64,000 bases of DNA from Hexactinellida sp. DTS-2022 (taxonomy: Eukaryota; Porifera; Hexactinellida). Where the stretch lies: the NCBI GenBank assembly GCA_028753945.1, contig JAPNXP010000012.1, forward strand, positions 5,720,001-5,784,000. Direction: 5' to 3'. Positions 11,907 through 25,378 of this stretch are shown here, in pieces. The stretch's first letter is position 1; every line of letters begins with the position of its first letter. The position numbers were made by a program, and so were the translations under genes. The notes under the pieces are model-generated. The model did not search any database. It was given only the letters and a program-made list of their open reading frames with translations, and was not told the origin of the DNA.

Positions 11907-13306
11907 TCCTAGATATAGAAAGGATAAATGCTTCATTAAGTTATTGGTTGATATAATGTATTTTGAATCCCAACGAAGTTCTACTGTATATAATGTGCAA
12001 TATTTTGAACTAAAAACGCGTACAATGTTATAAAGTGATAAATAAATATCGAATACTAACGAGGTTTCCTTTGTGGAATGTCCTAGATATAGAAAGGTTG
12101 AATGTTTCATTATGTTATTGGTTGATATAATGAATTTTGAGTCCCAACGAAGGTCTACTGTATATAATGTGCAATATTTTGAACTAAAAACGCGTACAAT
12201 GTTATAAAGTGATAAATAAATATCGAATACTAACGAGGTTTCCTTTGTGGAATGTCCTAGATATAGAAAGGTTTAATGTTTCATTATGTTATTGGTTGAT
12301 ATAATGAATTTTGAGTCCCAACGAAGGTCTACTGTATATAATGTGCTATATATTGTACGCGAAATGCGTACAATGGTATAAAATGGATACATAAATATCG
12401 AATACTAACGAGGTTTCCTTTGTAGAATCTCCTAGATATTGAATGGTTGAATGATTCATTATGTTATAAGGGGATAAAATGAATTTCGAATTCCAACGAA
12501 GGTCTACTGTATATAATGTGCTATATATTGTACGGAAAATGCGTACAATGTTATAAAGTGGATATATAAATAGCGAATACCAACTAGCTTCTCTATTGTA
12601 GAATCTCCTAGATATTGAATGGTTGAATGATTCATTATGTTATAAGGGGATAAAATGAATTTCGAATTCCAACGAAGGTCTACTGTATATAATGTGCTAT
12701 ATATTGTACGGAAAATGCGTACAATGTTATAAAGTGGATATATAAATAGCGAATACCAACTAGCTTCTCTATTGTAGAATGTCCTAGATATAGAAAGGTT
12801 GAATGTTTCATTATGTTTTAGTTGATGAAATGAATTTCGAATTCCAACGAAGGTCTACTGTATATAATGTGCTATATATTGTACGCAAAATGCGTACAAT
12901 GTTATAAAATGGATATATAAATAGCGATTACTAACGAGGTTTCCTTTGTGGAATGTCCTAGATATAGAAAGGTTGAATGTTTCAATATGTTATAAGGGGA
13001 TAAAATGAATTTCGAATTCCAACGAAGGTCTACTGTATATAATGTGCTATATATTGTACGCAAAATGCGTACAATGTTATAAAATGGATATATAAATAGC
13101 GAAAACCAACGAGGTTCTCCAAAGTAGAATGTCCTAGATATTGAATGGTTGAATGTTTCATTATGTTATTGGTTGATATAATGAATTTCGAATTCCAACG
13201 AAGGTCTGTTGTATATAATGTGCTACATATTGTACGCAAAATGCGTACAATGTTATAAAGTGAAATGTAAATAGCGAATACCAACTAGCTTCTCTATTGT
13301 AGAATG
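11907..13306 (+). repeat. HOR-A 8-mer (1,400 bp)
   Basis: The order is E-F1-F2-A-A-C-G-D, with starts at 11907, 12081, 12255, 12430, 12606, 12782, 12956 and 13132. It is flanked on both sides by 6-mers, so both HOR lengths are interspersed rather than segregated. Confidence 0.92.
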
Positions 13307-14355
13307 TCCTAGATATAGAAAGGATAAATGCTTCATTAAGATATTGGTTGATATAATGTATTTTGAATCCCAACGAAGTTCTACTGTATATAATGTGCAA
13401 TATTTTGAACTAAAAACGCGTACAATGTTATAAAGTGATAAATAAATATCGAATACTAACGAGGTTTCCTTTGTGGAATGTCCTAGATATAGAAAGGTTT
13501 AATGTTTATTATGTTATTGGTTGATATAATGAATTTTGAGTCCCAACGAAGGTCTACTGTATATAATGTGCTATATATTGTACGCGAAATGCGTACAATG
13601 GTATAAAATGGATACATAAATATCGAATACTAACGAGGTTTCCTTTGTAGAATCTCCTAGATATTGAATGGTTGAATGATTCATTATGTTATAAGGGGAT
13701 AAAATGAATTTCGAATTCCAACGAAGGTCTACTGTATATAATGTGCTATATATTGTACGGAAAATGCGTACAATGTTATAAAGTGGATATATAAATAGAG
13801 AATACCAACTAGCTTCTCTATTGTAGAATGTCCTAGATATAGAAAGGTTGAATGTTTCATTATGTTTTAGTTGATGAAATGAATTTCGAATTCCAACGAA
13901 GGTCTACTGTATATAATGTGCTATATATTGTACGCAAAATGCGTACAATGTTATAAAATGGATATATAAATAGCGATTACTAACGAGGTTTCCTTTGTGG
14001 AATGTCCTAGATATAGAAAGGTTGAATGTTTCAATATGTTATAAGGGGATAAAATGAATTTCGAATTCCAACGAAGGTCTACTGTATATAATGTGCTATA
14101 TATTGTACGCAAAATGCGTACAATGTTATAAAATGGATATATAAATAGCGAAAACCAACGAGGTTCTCCAAAGTAGAATGTCCTAGATATTGAATGGTTG
14201 AATGTTTCATTATGTTATTGGTTGATATAATGAATTTCGAAATCCAACGAAGGTCTGTTGTATATAATGTGCTACATATTGTACGCAAAATGCGTACAAT
14301 GTTATAAAGTGAAATGTAAATAGCGAATACCAACTAGCTTCTCTATTGTAGAATG
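13307..14355 (+). repeat. HOR-A 6-mer (1,049 bp)
   Basis: The order is E-F2-A-C-G-D. The 1-bp shortfall is a deletion near 13507 (GTTTATTATG for GTTTCATTATG). The E monomer has TTAAGATATTGG for TTAAGTTATTGG. The C monomer is preceded by AAATAGAGAATACC, another private change. Confidence 0.88.
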
Positions 14356-15580
14356 TCCTAGATATAGAAAGGATAAATGCTTCATTAAGTTATTGGTTGA
14401 TATAATGTATTTTGAATCCCAACGAAGTTCTACTGTATATAATGTGCAATATTTTGAACTAAAAACGCGTACAATGTTATAAAGTGATAAATAAATATCG
14501 AATACTAACGAGGTTTCCTTTGTGGAATGTCCTAGATATAGAAAGGTTGAATGTTTCATTATGTTATTGGTTGATATAATGAATTTTGAGTCCCAACGAA
14601 GGTCTACTGTATATAATGTGCAATATTTTGAACTAAAAACGCGTACAATGTTATAAAGTGATAAATAAATATCGAATACTAACGAGGTTTCCTTTGTGGA
14701 ATGTCCTAGATATAGAAAGGTTTAATGTTTCATTATGTTATTGGTTGATATAATGAATTTTGAGTCCCAACGAAGGTCTACTGTATATAATGTGCTATAT
14801 ATTGTACGCGAAATGCGTACAATGGTATAAAATGGATACATAAATATCGAATACTAACGAGGTTTCCTTTGTAGAATCTCCTAGATATTGAATGGTTGAA
14901 TGATTCATTATGTTATAAGGGGATAAAATGAATTTCGAATTCCAACGAAGGTCTACTGTATATAATGTGCTATATATTGTACGGAAAATGCGTACAATGT
15001 TATAAAGTGGATATATAAATAGCGAATACCAACTAGCTTCTCTATTGTAGAATCTCCTAGATATTGAATGGTTGAATGATTCATTATGTTATAAGGGGAT
15101 AAAATGAATTTCGAATTCCAACGAAGGTCTTCTGTATATAATGTGCTATATATTGTACGCAAAATGCGTACAATGTTATAAAGTGGATATATAAATAGCG
15201 AATACCAACTAGCTTCTCTATTGTAGAATGTCCTAGATATAGAAAGGTTGAATGTTTCATTATGTTTTAGTTGATGAAATGAATTTCGAATTCCAACGAA
15301 GGTCTACTGTATATAATGTGCTATATATTGTACGCAAAATGCGTACAATGTTATAAAATGGATATATAAATAGCGAAAACCAACGAGGTTCTCCAAAGTA
15401 GAATGTCCTAGATATTGAATGGTTGAATGTTTCATTATGTTATTGGTTGATATAATGAATTTCGAATTCCAACGAAGGTCTGCTGTATATAATGTGCTAC
15501 ATATTGTACGCAAAATGCGTACAATGTTATAAAGTGAAATGTAAATAGCAAATACCAACTAGCTTCTCTATTGTAGAATG
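14356..15580 (+). repeat. HOR-A 7-mer derivative
   Basis: The order is E-F1-F2-A-A-C-D. The C monomer (15231) ends with GCGAAAACCAACGAGG, the tail normally found on G. It therefore looks like a C/G fusion that lost one monomer. The second A carries GGTCTTCTGT. The same 7-mer logic recurs at 29055 and 59679. Confidence 0.82.
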
Positions 15581-16979
15581 TCCTAGAAATAGAAAGGATA
15601 AATGCTTCATTAAGTTATTGGTTGATATAATGTATTTTGAATCCCAACGAAGTTCTACTGTATATAATGTGCAATATTTTGAACTAAAAACGCGTACAAT
15701 GTTATAAAGTGATAAATAAATATCGAATACTAACGAGGTTTCCTTTGTGGAATGTCCTAGATATAGAAAGGTTGAATGTTTCATTATGTTATTGGTTGAT
15801 ATAATGAATTTTGAGTCCCAACGAAGGTCTACTGTATATAATGTGCAATATTTTGAACTAAAAACGCGTACAATGTTATAAAGTGATAAATAAATATCGA
15901 ATACTAACGAGGTTTCCTTTGTGGAATGTCCTAGATATAGAAAGGTTTAATGTTCCATTATGTTATTGGTTGATATAATGAATTTTGAGTCCCAACGAAG
16001 GTCTACTGTATATAATGTGCTATATATTGTACGCGAAATGCGTACAATGGTATAAAATGGATACATAAATATCGAATACTAACGAGGTTTCCTTTGTAGA
16101 ATCTCCTAGATATTGAATGGTTGAATGATTCATTATGTTATAAGGGGATAAAATGAATTTCGAATTCCAACGAAGGTCTACTGTATATAATGTGCTATAT
16201 ATTGTACGAAAATGCGTACAATGTTATAAAGTGGATATATAAATAGCGAATACCAACTAGCTTCTCTATTGTAGAATCTCCTATATATTGAATGGTTGAA
16301 TGATTCATTATGTTATAAGGGGATAAAATGAATTTCGAATTCCAACGAAGGTCTACTGTATATAATGTGCTATATATTGTACGGAAAATGCGTACAATGT
16401 TATAAAGTGGATATATAAATAGCGAATACCAACTAGCTTCTCTATTGTAGAATGTCCTAGATATAGAAAGGTTGAATGTTTCATTATGTTTTAGTTGATG
16501 AAATGAATTTCGAATTCCAACGAAGGTCTACTGTATATAATGTGCTATATATTGTACGCAAAATGCGTACAATGTTATAAAATGGATATATAAATAGCGA
16601 TTACTAACGAGGTTTCCTTTGTGGAATGTCCTAGATATAGAAAGGTTGAATGTTTCAATATGTTATAAGGGGATAAAATGAATTTCGAATTCCAACGAAG
16701 GTCTACTGTATATAATGTGCTATATATTGTACGCAAAATGCGTACAATGTTATAAAATGGATATATAAATAGCGAAAACCAACGAGGTTCTCCAAAGTAG
16801 AATGTCCTAGATATTGAATGGTTGAATGTTTCATTATGTTATTGGTTGATATAATGAATTTCGAATTCCAACGAAGGTCTGTTGTATATAATGTGCTACA
16901 TATTGTACGCAAAATGCGTACAATGTTATAAAGTGAAATGTAAATAGCGAATACCAACTAGCTTCTCTATTGTAGAATG
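15581..16979 (+). repeat. HOR-A 8-mer (1,399 bp)
   Basis: The order is E-F1-F2-A-A-C-G-D, with starts at 15581, 15755, 15929, 16104, 16279, 16455, 16629 and 16805. The E monomer begins TCCTAGAAATAG, a private change. The first A has a 1-bp deletion in the dyad (TGTACGAAAATGCG, near 16208), also seen near 18657. Confidence 0.88.
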
Positions 16980-18029
16980 TCCTAGATATAGAAAGGATAA
17001 ATGCTTCATTAAGTTATTGGTTGATATAATGTATTTTGAATCCCAACGAAGTTCTACTGTATATAATGTGCAATATTTTGAACTAAAAACGCGTACAATG
17101 TTATAAAGTGATAAATAAATATCGAATACTAACGAGGTTTCCTTTGTGGAATGTCCTAGATATAGAAAGGTTTAATGTTTCATTATGTTATTGGTTGATA
17201 TAATGAATTTTGAGTCCCAACGAAGGTCTACTGTATATAATGTGCTATATATTGTACGCGAAATGCGTACAATGGTATAAAATGGATACATAAATATCGA
17301 ATACTAACGAGGTTTCCTTTGTAGAATCTCCTAGATATTGAATGGTTGAATGATTCATTATGTTATAAGGGGATAAAATGAATTTCGAATTCCAACGAAG
17401 GTCTACTGTATATAATGTGCTATATATTGTACGGAAAATGCGTACAATGTTATAAAGTGGATATATAAATAGCGAATACCAACTAGCTTCTCTATTGTAG
17501 AATGTCCTAGATATAGAAAGGTTGAATGTTTCATTATGTTTTAGTTGATGAAATGAATTTCGAATTCCAACGAAGGTCTACTGTATATAATGTGCTATAT
17601 ATTGTGCGCAAAATGCGTACAATGTTATAAAATGGATATATAAATAGCGATTACTAACGAGGTTTCCTTTGTGGAATGTCCTAGATATAGAAAGGTTGAA
17701 TGTTTCAATATGTTATAAGGGGATAAAATGAATTTCGAATTCCAACGAAGGTCTACTGTATATAATGTGCTATATATTGTACGCAAAATGCGTACAATGT
17801 TATAAAATGGATATATAAATAGCGAAAACCAACGAGGTTCTCCAAAGTAGAATGTCCTAGATATTGAATGGTTGAATGTTTCATTATGTTATTGGTTGAT
17901 ATAATGAATTTCGAATTCCAACGAAGGTCTGTTGTATATAATGTGCTACATATTGTACGCAAAATGCGTACAATGTTATAAAGTGAAATGTAAATAGCGA
18001 ATACCAACTAGCTTCTCTATTGTAGAATG
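16980..18029 (+). repeat. HOR-A 6-mer (1,050 bp)
   Basis: The order is E-F2-A-C-G-D. The C monomer has ATTGTGCGCAAAATG (A to G in the left dyad arm, near 17606). The only other place I see this is near 36680, which marks the 35.4-38.5 kb block as a sister copy. Confidence 0.9.
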
Positions 18030-18727
18030 TCCTAGATATAGAAAGGATAAATGCTTCATTAAGTTATTGGTTGATATAATGTATTTTGAATCCCAACGAA
18101 GTTCTACTGTATATAATGTGCAATATTTTGAACTAAAAACGCGTACAATGTTATAAAGTGATAAATAAATATCGAATACTAACGAGGTTTCCTTTGTGGA
18201 ATCTCCTAGATATAGAAAGGTTGAATGTTTCATTATGTTATTGGTTGATATAATGAATTTTGAGTCCCAACGAAGGTCTACTGTATATAATGTGCAATAT
18301 TTTGAACTAAAAACGCGTACAATGTTATAAAGTGATAAATAAATATCGAATACTAACGAGGTTTCCTTTGTGGAATGTCCTAGATATAGAAAGGTTTAAT
18401 GTTTCATTATGTTATTGGTTGATATAATGAATTTTGAGTCCCAACGAAGGTCTACTGTATATAATGTGCTATATATTGTACGCGAAATGCGTACAATGGT
18501 ATAAAATGGATACATAAATATCGAATACTAACGAGGTTTCCTTTGTAGAATCTCCTAGATATTGAATGGTTGAATGATTCATTATGTTATAAGGGGATAA
18601 AATGAATTTCGAATTCCAACGAAGGTCTACTGTATATAATGTGCTATATATTGTACGAAAATGCGTACAATGTTATAAAGTGGATATATAAATAGCGAAT
18701 ACCAACTAGCTTCTCTATTGTAGAATC
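18030..18727 (+). repeat. HOR-A fragment E-F1-F2-A
   Basis: Starts are 18030, 18204, 18378 and 18553, followed by an L monomer at 18728 instead of the second A. F1 is preceded by GTGGAATCTCC rather than GTGGAATGTCC. That marker is shared with F1 copies near 25553, 32903, 37278, 39204, 49350 and 57229. Confidence 0.8.
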
Positions 18728-21700
18728 TCCTAGATATAGAAAGGTTGAATGTTTCATTATGTTATAAGGGGATAAAATGAATTTCGAATTCCAACGAAGG
18801 TCTACTGTATATAATGTCCTATATATTGTACGGAAAATGCGTACAATGTTATAAAGTGGATATATAAATAGCGAATACCAACTAGCTTCTCTATTGTAGA
18901 ATGTCCTAGATATAGAAAGGTTGAATGTTTCATTATGTTTTAGTTGATGAAATGAATTTCGAATTCCAACGAAGGTCTACTGTATATAATGTGCTATATA
19001 TTGTACGCGAAATGCGTACAATGGTATCAAATGGATATATAAATATCGAATACTAACGAGGTTCTCCTTTGTGGAATGTCCTAGATATAGAAAGGTTGAA
19101 TGTTTCATTTTGTTTTGGTTGATAAAATGAATTTCGAATTCCAACGAAGGTCTACTGTATATAATGTGCTATATATTGTACGCAAAATGCGTACAATGTT
19201 ATAAAATGGATCTATGAATAGCGAAAACCAACGAGGTTCTCCAAAGTAGAATGTCCTAGATATTGAATGGTTGAATGATTCATTATGTTATAAGGGGATA
19301 AAATGAATTTCGAATTCCAACGAAGGTCTACTGTATATAATGTGCTATATATTGTACGCAAAATGCGTACAATGTTATAAAATGGATATATAAATAGCGA
19401 TTACTAACGAGGTTTCCTTTGTGGAATGTCCTAGATATAGAAAGGTTGAATGTTTCAATATGTTATAAGGGGATAAAATGAATTTCGAATTCCAACGAAG
19501 GTCTACTGTATATAATGTGCTATATATTGTACGCAAAATGCGTACAATGTTATAAAATGGATATATAAATAGCGAAAACCAACGAGGTTCTCCAAAGTAG
19601 AATGTCCTAGATATTGAATGGTTGAATGTTTCATTATGTTATTGGTTGATATAATGAATTTTGAATCCCAAAGAAGGTCTGCTGTATATAATGTGCTACA
19701 TATTGTACGCAAAATGCGTACAATGTTATAAAGTGGATATATAAATAGCGAATACCAACTAGCTTCTCTATTGTAGAATGTCCTAGATATAGAAAGGTTG
19801 AATGTTTCATTATGTTTTAGTTGATGAAATGAATTTCGAATTCCAACGAAGGTCTACTGTATATAATGTGCTATATATTGTACGCAAAATGCGTACAATG
19901 TTATAAAATGGATATATAAATAGCGATTACTAACGAGGTTTCCTTTGTGGAATGTCCTAGATATAGAAAGGTTGAATGTTTCATTATGTTATAAGGGGAT
20001 AAAATGAATTTCGAATTCCAACGAAGGTCTACTGTATATAATGTCCTATATATTGTACGGAAAATGCGTACAATGTTATAAAGTGGATATATAAATAGCG
20101 AATACCAACTAGCTTCTCTATTGTAGAATGTCCTAGATATAGAAAGATTGAATGTTTCATTATGTTTTAGTTGATGAAATGAATTTCGAATTCCAACGAA
20201 GGTCTACTGTATATATTGTGCTATATATTGTACGCGAAATGCGTACAATGGTATAAAATGGATATATAAATATCGAATACTAACGAGGTTCTCCTTTGTG
20301 GAATGTCCTAGATATAGAAAGGTTGAATGTTTCATTATGTTATAAGGGGATAAAATGAATTTCGAATTCCAACGAAGGTCTACTGTATATAATGTCCTAT
20401 ATATTGTACGGAAAATGCGTACAATGTTATAAAGTGGATATATAAATAGCGAATACCAACTAGCTTCTCTATTGTAGAATGTCCTAGATATAGAAAGGTT
20501 GAATGTTTCATTATGTTTTAGTTGATGAAATGAATTTCGAATTCCAACGAAGGTCTACTGTATATAATGTGCTATATATTGTACGCGAAATGCGTACAAT
20601 GGTATAAAATGGATATATAAATATCGAATACTAACGAGGTTCTCCTTTGTGGAATGTCCTAGATATAGAAAGGTTGAATGTTTCATTATGTTTTGGTTGA
20701 TAAAATGAATTTCGAATTCCAACGAAGGTCTACTGTATATAATGTGCTATATATTGTACGCAAAATGCGTACAATGTTATAAAATGGATCTATGAATAGC
20801 GAAAACCAACGAGGTTCTCCAAAGTAGAATGTCCTAGATATTGAATGGTTGAATGATTCATTATGTTATAAGGGGATAAAATGAATTTCGAATTCCAACG
20901 AAGGTCTACTGTATATAATGTGCTATATATTGTACGCAAAATGCGTACAATGTTATAAAATGGATATATAAATAGCGATTACTAACGAGGTTTCCTTTGT
21001 GGAATGTCCTAGATATAGAAAGGTTGAATGTTTCATTATGTTTTGGTTGATAAAATGAATTTCGAATTCCAACGAAGGTCTTCTGTATATAATGTGCTAT
21101 ATATTGTACGCAAAATGCGTACAATGTTATAAAATGGATATATAAATAGCGAAAACCAACGAGGTTCTCCAAAGTAGAATGTCCTAGATATTGAATGGTT
21201 GAATGTTTCATTATGTTATAAGGGGATAAAATGAATTTTGAATCCCAAAGAAGGTCTACTGTATATAATGTGCTATATATTGTACTCAAAATGCGTTAAA
21301 TGTTATATAGTGAAATGTAAATTGCGAAAATTATCGAGGTTTTTCTTTGTGGAATGTCCTAGATATACAAAGGTTGAATGTTTCATTATGTTTTGGTTGA
21401 TAAATGAATTTTGAATCCCAAAGAAGGTCTGCTGTATATAATGTGCTACATATTGTACGCAAAATGCGTACAATGTTACAAAGTGAAAAATAAATAGCGA
21501 TTACTAACGAGGTTTCCTCTGTGGAATGTCCTAGATATAGAAAGGTTGAATGTTTCAATATGTTATTGGTTGATATAATGAATTTTGAATCCCAAAGAAG
21601 GTCTGCTGTATATAATGTGCTACATATTGTACGCAAAATGCGTACAATGTTATAAAGTGGATATATAAATAGCGAATACCAACTAGCTTCTCTATTGTAG

Positions 21701-22929
21701 AATCTCCTAGATATTGAATGATTGAATGATTCATTATGTTATAAGGGGATAAAATGAATTTCGAATTCCAACGAAGGTCTTCTGTATATAATGTGCTATA
21801 TATTGTACGCAAAATGCGTACAATGTTATAAAGTGGATATATAAATAGCGAATACCAACTAGCTTCTCTATTGTAGAATGTCCTAGATATAGAAAGGTTG
21901 AATGTTTCATTATGTTTTAGTTGATGAAATGAATTTCGAATTCCAACGAAGGTCTACTGTATATAATGTGCTATATATTGTACGCAAAATGCGTACAATG
22001 TTATAAAATGGATATATAAATAGCGAAAACCAACGAGGTTCTCCAAAGTAGAATGTCCTAGATATTGAATGGTTGAATGTTTCATTATGTTATAAGGGGA
22101 TAAAATGAATTTTGAATCCCAAAGAAGGTCTACTGTATATAATGTGCTATATATTGTACTCAAAATGCGTTAAATGTTATATAGTGAAATGTAAATTGCG
22201 AAAATTATCGAGGTTTTTCTTTGTGGAATGTCCTAGATATACAAAGGTTGAATGTTTCATTATGTTTTGGTTGATAAATGAATTTTGAATCCCAAAGAAG
22301 GTCTGCTGTATATAATGTGCTACATATTGTACGCAAAATGCGTACAATGTTATAAAGTGAAAAATAAATAGCGAATACCAACTAGCTTCTCTATTGTAGA
22401 ATCTCCTAGATATTGAATGGTTGAATGATTCATTATGTTATAAGGGGATAAAATGAATTTCGAATTCCAACGAAGGTCTTCTGTATATAATGTGCTATAT
22501 ATTGTACGCAAAATGCGTACAATGTTATAAAGTGGATATATAAATAGCGAATACCAACTAGCTTCTCTATTGTAGAATGTCCTAGATATAGAAAGGTTGA
22601 ATGTTTCATTATGTTTTAGTTGATGAAATGAATTTCGAATTCCAACGAAGGTCTACTGTATATAATGTGCTATATATTGTACGCAAAATGCGTACAATGT
22701 TATAAAATGGATATATAAATAGCGAAAACCAACGAGGTTCTCCAAAGTAGAATGTCCTAGATATTGAATGGTTGAATGTTTCATTATGTTATTGGTTGAT
22801 ATAATGAATTTCGAATTCCAACGAAGGTCTGCTGTATATAATGTGCTACATATTGTACGCAAAATGCGTACAATGTTATAAAGTGAAATGTAAATAGCGA
22901 ATACCAACTAGCTTCTCTATTGTAGAATG
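18728..22929 (+). repeat. B/H/K/L island with embedded G-D pair, 24 monomers
   Basis: L monomers stand at 18728, near 19955 and at 20306, with AATGTCCTATA. H monomers lie near 19079, 20657 and 21007. B monomers are at 21357 and 22231. A G-D pair at 19430-19779 interrupts it, with D in the TTTTGAATCCCAAAG form. Private changes near 20144 (AAAGATTGAATG), 20211 (GTATATATTGTGC) and 21719 (GAATGATTGAATG) reappear at 41.7-42.9 kb. Confidence 0.72.
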
Positions 22930-25095
22930 TCCTAGATATAGAAAGGATAAATGCTTCATTAAGTTATTGGTTGATATAATGTATTTTGAATCCCAACGAA
23001 GTTCTACTGTATATAATGTGCAATATTTTGAACTAAAAACGCGTACAATGTTATAAAGTGATAAATAAATATCGAATACTAACGAGGTTTCCTTTGTGGA
23101 ATGTCCTAGATATAGAAAGGTTGAATGTTTCATTATGTTATTGGTTGATATAATGAATTTTGAGTCCCAACGAAGGTCTACTGTATATAATGTGCAATAT
23201 TTTGAACTAAAAACGCGTACAATGTTATAAAGTGATAAATAAATATCGAATACTAACGAGGTTTCCTTTGTGGAATGTCCTAGATATAGAAAGGTTTAAT
23301 GTTTCATTATGTTATTGGTTGATATAATGAATTTTGAGTCCCAACGAAGGTCTACTGTATATAATGTGCTATATATTGTACGCGAAATGCGTACAATGGT
23401 ATAAAATGGATACATAAATATCGAATACTAACGAGGTTTCCTTTGTAGAATCTCCTAGATATTGAATGGTTGAATGATTCATTATGTTATAAGGGGATAA
23501 AATGAATTTCGAATTCCAACGAAGGTCTACTGTATATAATGTGCTATATATTGTACGGAAAATGCGTACAATGTTATAAAGTGGATATATAAATAGCGAA
23601 TACCAACTAGCTTCTCTATTGTAGAATCTCCTAGATATTGAATGGTTGAATGATTCATTATGTTATAAGGGGATAAAATGAATTTCGAATTCCAACGAAG
23701 GTCTACTGTATATAATGTGCTATATATTGTACGGAAAATGCGTACAATGTTATAAAGTGGATATATAAATAGCGAATACCAACTAGCTTCTCTATTGTAG
23801 AATGTCCTAGATATAGAAAGGTTGAATGTTTCATTATGTTTTAGTTGATGAAATGAATTTCGAATTCCAACGAAGGTCTACTGTATATAATGTGCTATAT
23901 ATTGTACGCAAAATGCGTACAATGTTATAAAATGGATATATAAATAGCGATTACTAACGAGGTTTCCTTTGTGGAATGTCCTAGATATAGAAAGGTTGAA
24001 TGTTTCAATATGTTATAAGGGGATAAAATGAATTTCGAATTCCAACGAAGGTCTACTGTATATAATGTGCTATATATTGTACGCAAAATGCGTACAATGT
24101 TATAAAATGGATATATAAATAGCGAAAACCAACGAGGTTCTCCAAAGTAGAATGTCCTAGATATTGAATGGTTGAATGTTTCATTATGTTATTGGTTGAT
24201 ATAATGAATTTCGAATTCCAACGAAGGTCTGTTGTATATAATGTGCTACATATTGTACGCAAAATGCGTACAATGTTATAAAGTGAAATGTAAATAGCGA
24301 ATACCAACTAGCTTCTCTATTGTAGAATGTCCTAGATATAGAAAGGATAAATGCTTCATAAAATTATTGGTTGATATAATGTATTTTGAATCCCAACGAA
24401 GTTCTACTGTATATAATGTGCAATATTTTGAACTAAAAACGCGTACAATGTTATAAAGTGATAAATAAATATCGAATACTAACGAGGTTTCCTTTGTGGA
24501 ATGTCCTAGATATAGAAAGGTTTAATGTTTCATTATGTTATTGGTTGATATAATGAATTTTGAGTCCCAACGAAGGTCTACTGTATATAATGTGCTATAT
24601 ATTGTACGCGAAAGGCGTACAATGGTATAAAATGGATACATAAATATCGAATACTAACGAGGTTTCCTTTGTAGAATCTCCTAGATATTGAATGGTTGAA
24701 TGATTCATTATGTTATAAGGGGATAAAATGAATTTCGAATTCCAACGAAGGTCTACTGTATATAATGTGCTATATATTGTACGGAAAATGCGTACAATGT
24801 TATAAAGTGGATATATAAATAGCGAATACCAACTAGCTTCTCTATTGTAGAATGTCCTAGATATAGAAAGGTTGAATGTTTCATTATGTTTTAGTTGATG
24901 AAATGAATTTCGAATTCCAACGAAGGTCTACTGTATATAATGTGCTATATATTGTACGCAAAATGCGTACAATGTTATAAAATGGATATATAAATAGCGA
25001 TTACTAACGAGGTTTCCTTTGTGGAATGTCCTAGATATAGAAAGGTTGAATGTTTCAATATGTTATAAGGGGATAAAATGAATTTCGAATTCCAA
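19340..25095 (+). repeat. Dispersed block copy, partner 40864-45809 plus 48609-49068
   Basis: The offset is 21,524 on the left, 21,173 after a 351-bp (two-monomer) length difference near 20.3-20.65 kb, and 23,972 to the right of the partner's internal 2,799-bp tandem duplication. Four private variants (near 20144, 20211, 21719 and 24608) are found in both, which supports direct shared ancestry over about 5.7 kb. Confidence 0.82.
22930..24329 (+). repeat. HOR-A 8-mer (1,400 bp)
   Basis: This is a complete E-F1-F2-A-A-C-G-D unit in the same flanking context as the 8-mers at 7359 and 44103, each preceded by a B-containing island ending A-C-D. Confidence 0.9.
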
Positions 25096-25378
25096 CGAAG
25101 GTCTACTGTATATAATGTGCTATATATTGTACGCAAAATGCGTACAATGTTATAAAATGGATATATAAATAGCGAAAACCAACGAGGTTCTCCAAAGTAG
25201 AATGTCCTAGATATTGAATGGTTGAATGTTTCATTATGTTATTGGTTGATATAATGAATTCGAATTCCAACGAAGGTCTGTTGTATATAATGTGCTACAT
25301 ATTGTACGCAAAATGCGTACAATGTTATAAAGTGAAATGTAAATAGCGAATACCAACTAGCTTCTCTATTGTAGAATG
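24330..25378 (+). repeat. HOR-A 6-mer (1,049 bp)
   Basis: The order is E-F2-A-C-G-D. E has TTCATAAAATTATTGG instead of TTCATTAAGTTATTGG. F2 carries GCGAAAGGCGTAC near 24608, a variant otherwise seen only near 45781 and 48590. D lacks one T near 25258 (ATGAATTCGAATTCC). Confidence 0.88.

Larger units (their letters stand above)
16300..19420 (+). repeat. Dispersed block copy, partner 35400-38495 (offset ~19,074)
   Basis: E monomers match at 16980/36054 and 18030/37104. The rare ATTGTGCGCAAAATG (17606/36680) and GTTTCATTTTGTTTTGG (19103/38178) occur only in these two blocks. The offset becomes 19,075 after a 1-bp deletion near 18657. The monomer at 18728 is L here but A in the partner. Confidence 0.8.
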
